Origin: Zoogloeaceae bacterium
GTDB taxonomy: Bacteria > Pseudomonadota > Gammaproteobacteria > Burkholderiales > Rhodocyclaceae
Assembly (NCBI GenBank): GCA_031282665.1
Contig: JAITDH010000073.1
Location: 1 to 8,369, forward strand
Length of the DNA stretch: 8,369 nt
Reading direction: 5' to 3'
The translations under genes were made by a program, and so were the position numbers. Shown piece by piece: positions 5,946-8,369 of this stretch. Within the stretch, counting starts at the first letter, position 1. Every line of letters begins with the position of its first letter. The notes under the pieces are model-generated. The model was not told the origin of the DNA. It saw only the letters and a program-made list of their open reading frames with translations, and searched no databases.

Positions 5946-6476
5946 TCAGAACTCGCCGGAATACAGGATGTCCGAACGGCGATTTTCCGCCCAGGCTTCC
6001 TCGTTGTGGCCTTCCGAACGGGGTTTTTCTTCTCCCAGGCTCACGGCTTCCACCTGGTCTTCCCGCACGCCGAGCAGGACGAGCATCTGCTTCACCGCCT
6101 CGGCGCGTTTCTGGCCGAGGGAAAGATTGTATTCGCGGCTGCCGCGCTCATCGGTATTGCCCTGGATCAGGACCTTGAACTGGCGGTTTTCCGACAGGAA
6201 GCGGGCATGCGCGGTAATCAGGCCGCGATATTCCTCGGCGATGTCGTAACGATCGAGGGCGAAATAGATGCTGCGCTTGGAAAGGATGCTGTTGGGATCG
6301 GTCAGCGCGGCGGGCAGGACGCCCGACCGGATGCCGTCCGCGTCGACACGGGTAATGCTGTTCGGATCACGGTCTTCCACCGGCGCGGGGGTGCCGGAAG
6401 TATCGGTCGTGCCGCAGCCGGAAAGGAAAGGCAGGGCGGCCAATGCCAGGACAACAAGGAACAATCGTTTTTGCAT
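5946..6476 (-). CDS. pal: Peptidoglycan-associated lipoprotein Pal
   Basis: Pal is an outer-membrane lipoprotein that binds peptidoglycan non-covalently and works with TolB and TolA to keep the outer membrane attached during division. The 176-residue product has a lipoprotein signal with lipobox LSGC (18-21, lipidated C21), a short disordered linker, and an OmpA-like peptidoglycan-binding domain from about residue 65 to the end. The binding motif NTDERGSREYNLSLGQKRA lies at 107-125 and the closing motif with NRRSDI near 165-170. ATG 6476 is chosen because GGAG lies 6 nt upstream; an in-frame TTG at 6488 overlaps that site and is unlikely. It is separated from tolB by 87 bp and from cpoB by 2 bp. 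Confidence 0.97.
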   Translation of the reverse strand: MQKRLFLVVLALAALPFLSGCGTTDTSGTPAPVEDRDPNSITRVDADGIRSGVLPAALTDPNSILSKRSIYFALDRYDIAEEYRGLITAHARFLSENRQFKVLIQGNTDERGSREYNLSLGQKRAEAVKQMLVLLGVREDQVEAVSLGEEKPRSEGHNEEAWAENRRSDILYSGEF

Positions 6477-6482
6477 GACTTT

Positions 6483-6486
6483 CTCC
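6483..6486 (-). promoter_or_regulatory. Ribosome binding site deciding the pal start
   Basis: On the minus strand GGAG is followed by AAAGTC and then ATG 6476. The good spacing favours this ATG over the in-frame TTG at 6488. Confidence 0.65.
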
Positions 6487-6542
6487 AATCAAATAACGGT
6501 TTCTATGCAAGGGAATCAAGGAAGGATTTCAGAGCGTGATTG

Positions 6543-6570
6543 CAACGCAACCTCAACGTAACCTCAACGC
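6543..6570. repeat. Short 11-bp tandem repeat at the tolB stop codon
   Basis: CAACGCAACCT (6543-6553) and CAACGTAACCT (6554-6564) are followed by a partial third unit, CAACGC (6565-6570). The tolB stop codon lies at the second and third unit junction (6564-6566). In the rest of the 87-bp tolB-pal spacer I see only the pal ribosome site. Confidence 0.6.
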
Positions 6571-7856
6571 GGAAATGGCCCCCACGCGGGCTCTCGCACA
6601 TCGCCGGACATGCCCGACAGACGCTGCCGGATGCGTCCATCGACGGAAACCGCCGACAATACGCCGCGTCCGCCGATTTCCGTCGCCAGCACAATCATAC
6701 GACTATTGGGCGCGAAACTGGGCGATTCATCCTTCCCCGAGCTGGAAATAATTTGTACCTGCCGGCTGGCGATATCCATGATCGCCAACTGGAAATGCCC
6801 GTCCCGGCGGGTGATGAAAGCGAGGCTCTTGCCATCCGGCGACAGGCGCGGGGAAACATTGTAGCTGCCCTCGAAGGTTATCCGCTCCGCCACGCCGCCG
6901 CCGGTGGCGATCCGGTAGATCTGCGGGCTGCCGCCCCGGTCGGAAGTGAAATAGACGAAAGCGCCGTTGGGAGAAAACTGCGGCTCGGTATCGATGCCCC
7001 CGGAAGAGGTCAGCCGCCTGGGCGCGCCGCCCGCCGCGTTGATGAGGTAAATCTGCGAATTGCCGCCGTCCTTGGTCAGCACGATGGCCAACTGGCTGCC
7101 GTCCGGCGACCAGGCCGGGGCGGAATTGGACCCCTTGAAATTGGCGACCACCTGCCGTTTCCCCGTGGCGAGGGAATGGACGAAGACGATCGGTTTCTTG
7201 TTCTCGAAGGAAACATAGGCAATGCGCCCGCCTTCCGGCGACCAGGCGGGAGAAATGATCGGCTCCTTCGAAACCAGGGCCGTTTGTGCGTTCTGCCCGT
7301 CGGAATCGGCGATCTGTAGCGAATAACGCCCGCCCGCCTTCACGACATAGGCGATGCGGGTGGAAAAGATGCCGCGCTCGCCGATCAGCTTTTCATAGAT
7401 GACGTCGGCGATGCGATGCCCGGCGGCCCGCGCCTGGGAAGGCGTGGTCAGGAACACCGAACCGCCCAGGGTGCTCTGGCGGTTCGTGTCGTAGAGCCGG
7501 AAACGGGATTCCAGCCGCCCGTCCGCGTGCACGGCAAGGCTCCCCGCCGCCAGCGCGTCCGCCCCGCGGCTTTTCCAGAGTTCGTAATCGACGGGCGAAG
7601 ACTCGTCGATGCTCACCCTCTCCGTGCCGACCAGGCGGAAGAATCCGCTCCGTTCCAGATCGTTGCGCACCACCGCCGTCAAATTCCGGCTCAATTCCGC
7701 GTCCCCGGCAAAATCGGCGATCGCCACCGGAATCTGCGTCGCGCCCGCGCCGGTGATCTCGATAGCCAACTGCGCCCTTGCCGTCAGGCAGGCTGACAGG
7801 GCGATCAAAAGGAGGAAAAAACGGGAAATGGAGGCGAAATGACGGGAACGGGACAT
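6564..7856 (-). CDS. tolB: Tol-Pal system periplasmic protein TolB
   Basis: TolB is a soluble periplasmic protein that binds Pal and TolA and mediates outer-membrane constriction. The 430-residue product has a signal peptide with cleavage after ARA (26-28), leaving a mature start QLAIEIT. An N-terminal domain (to about residue 165) includes IPVAIADF and a segment around 90-105 (YELWKSRGADALAAG). A six-bladed beta-propeller follows, marked by WSPEGG (205-210), WSPDGS (249-254), FSPNGA (294-299), LSPDGK (339-344), FAPN (381-384) and the terminal WGPFPR. Length and order are those of the family. ATG 7856 has no strong ribosome site, but no other ATG precedes the signal peptide. Unlike the common arrangement, tolA is not directly upstream; recB is. 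Confidence 0.97.
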   Translation of the reverse strand: MSRSRHFASISRFFLLLIALSACLTARAQLAIEITGAGATQIPVAIADFAGDAELSRNLTAVVRNDLERSGFFRLVGTERVSIDESSPVDYELWKSRGADALAAGSLAVHADGRLESRFRLYDTNRQSTLGGSVFLTTPSQARAAGHRIADVIYEKLIGERGIFSTRIAYVVKAGGRYSLQIADSDGQNAQTALVSKEPIISPAWSPEGGRIAYVSFENKKPIVFVHSLATGKRQVVANFKGSNSAPAWSPDGSQLAIVLTKDGGNSQIYLINAAGGAPRRLTSSGGIDTEPQFSPNGAFVYFTSDRGGSPQIYRIATGGGVAERITFEGSYNVSPRLSPDGKSLAFITRRDGHFQLAIMDIASRQVQIISSSGKDESPSFAPNSRMIVLATEIGGRGVLSAVSVDGRIRQRLSGMSGDVREPAWGPFPR

Positions 7857-7885
7857 GATGTTTGCGGGGAAAACGTAAGCGGGAG

Positions 7886-7910
7886 ATTATAAGACAGAAT
7901 TCTTCCGCTT
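7886..7910 (-). promoter_or_regulatory. Likely tolB promoter (-10 box clear, -35 weak)
   Basis: On the minus strand TATAAT (7891-7886) is a perfect -10 box. Transcription would start near 7879, about 22 nt before ATG 7856. No good -35 lies at 16-18 bp; ATGACG, 19 bp upstream at 7916-7911, matches four of six bases and comes from the edge of the adjacent repeat. The tolB-pal-cpoB-queE-PilZ-queC run has no other clear promoter. Confidence 0.5.
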
Positions 7911-8158
7911 CGTCATTGCGAAGCCTTGCCAGGAGCAATCCAAAATGGAGCCTCCAACCTCGTCATTGCGAGGAGCGTAGCGACGTGGCAATCCAGATGG
8001 CGGTTCAGTTTTCTGGAACGACAAAGCAACTTGGAAGGCCGTCTGGATTGCCACGGGCCTGCGGCCCTCGCAATGACGAGCTCGAAGGTGAGCGCACGGG
8101 TTTTACGCTCGCGCTTCGATTGTAGATTTTTTCCCACTTTGGATTGCAGGGCAAGTTG
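7911..8158. repeat. Nested palindromic interspersed repeat (CGTCATTGCGAG...CTCGCAATGACG family)
   Basis: The core is 7961-8078. Its 36-bp arms at 7961-7996 and 8043-8078 are inverted copies with about six mismatches, beginning CGTCATTGCGAGG and ending GTGGCAATCCAG. The right arm holds a further hairpin, GGGCC-TGC-GGCCC (8055-8067). A degenerate direct copy of the left arm starts at 7911 (CGTCATTGCGA, then GCAATCCAAAATGG). Its complement recurs at about 8136-8158 (TTTGGATTGC and GGCAAG), so a second, older pair of arms seems to enclose the core. This repeat family is widely scattered between genes in many proteobacteria. Reading frames through it give typical false proteins. Together with the hairpin at 8082-8119 it fills the 328-bp gap between recB and tolB; no gene is supported there. 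Confidence 0.8.
8082..8126. other. Stable hairpin with T-rich tail between recB and tolB
   Basis: TCGAAG (8082-8087) pairs with CTTCGA (8114-8119) and, inside it, GAGCG (8090-8094) pairs with CGCTC (8106-8110). On the plus strand it is followed by TTGTAGATTTTTT, which looks like a terminator, but no plus-strand gene precedes it. On the minus strand it follows recB by about 60 bp without a good U tract. It could still end or protect the recB transcript. Confidence 0.4.
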
Positions 8159-8184
8159 ACTCATGGTGAGGGTCTCCAACAGGG

Positions 8185-8369
8185 TCAGGTTTCCAGGAGC
8201 ATCGCTTCCATCTCCCTCAGCAAGTCCGGGTTGGGCGGTAGCGGGAAGATGCCGGCGGGCGCGTCGTCGATTTGCCAGCCGGGGCGGACGCCGCGGATGA
8301 AGAGGTAGCGGGCGCCGCCGAGGTGGCGTTCCGGGGTGTAGCCGGGAAGGCGGGTTTGCAGGTAGCGGT
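8185..8369 (-). CDS. recB: RecB, C-terminal end only (exodeoxyribonuclease V beta subunit)
   Basis: The minus strand is open from the window edge to TGA at 8185-8187, giving the last 60 residues. They read RYLQTRLPGYTPERHLGGA and then RYLFIRGV, which corresponds to the end of RecB (in E. coli, HHFGGVIYLFLRGV near the C-terminus), followed by a PPNPDLLREMEAMLLE ending that fits the short helix closing the nuclease domain. RecB is the 3'-5' helicase and nuclease subunit of RecBCD, which processes double-strand ends for recombination. The catalytic nuclease motifs lie further upstream, outside the window. recD often follows recB directly; here repeat DNA and then tolB follow. Confidence 0.85.
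   Translation of the reverse strand, partial: RYLQTRLPGYTPERHLGGARYLFIRGVRPGWQIDDAPAGIFPLPPNPDLLREMEAMLLET

Noticed and set aside
5176..6249. A 357-codon plus-strand reading frame opposite cpoB and pal
   Set aside because: Both minus-strand genes are clear families with intact motifs; the plus frame is their complement and has no domain or ribosome site.
7913..8164. A minus-strand frame of 83 codons starting MSQLALQ, 20 bp after recB, with GGAG upstream; considered as a recD start or a small gene
   Set aside because: Most of it translates the interspersed repeat (LVIARAAGPWQSR and LDCHVATLLAMTR), and the first residues do not resemble RecD. The ribosome-site match may be chance, though a truncated remnant of a real gene start cannot be fully excluded.

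Overview
The window looks like a chromosomal segment of a GC-rich betaproteobacterium. The evidence is the gene set (htpX, an HD-GYP protein, the tolB-pal-cpoB-queE-queC order, a RecB C-terminus), the protein signatures and the interspersed palindromic repeats. A Rhodocyclales or Nitrosomonadales-like host is my guess; I cannot fix the genus from sequence alone.

Left arm (1-2413, + strand): the C-terminal three quarters of the membrane metalloprotease HtpX, then a DUF3391/HD-GYP cyclic-di-GMP phosphodiesterase, then a secreted or membrane-anchored charged coiled-coil protein whose start lies inside the end of the HD-GYP gene. Spacing suggests one transcript. A short hairpin with a T-rich tail follows.

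Middle (2414-2948): 535 bp without a credible gene, between converging transcription units. It holds blocks of degenerate 7-bp repeats that also run into the upstream gene, an AT-rich stretch, one perfect DnaA box plus four near matches in the same orientation, a 131-bp palindromic MITE-like element, and a strong Rho-independent terminator for the minus-strand gene to its right.

Right arm (2949-7856, - strand): reading leftward from 7856 are tolB, pal and cpoB (envelope Tol-Pal system), queE, a PilZ-domain protein and queC (preQ0/queuosine pathway), then a small unrecognised tryptophan-rich protein with its own likely promoter and terminator. Genes from pal to queC are tightly packed or overlapping; pal follows tolB after 87 bp. 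The PilZ gene (cyclic-di-GMP binding) lies between two queuosine genes.

Right edge (7857-8369): a likely tolB promoter, a second palindromic repeat family with nested arms, a hairpin, and the last 60 codons of recB on the minus strand. Neither recD nor tolA sits at the recB-tolB junction, where each is commonly found, so this junction looks rearranged.

Most of the window is ordinary core genome. The parts most worth a second look are the 2311-2832 intergenic complex, the PilZ insertion in the que genes, the unrecognised 133-residue protein and the recB/tolB junction.
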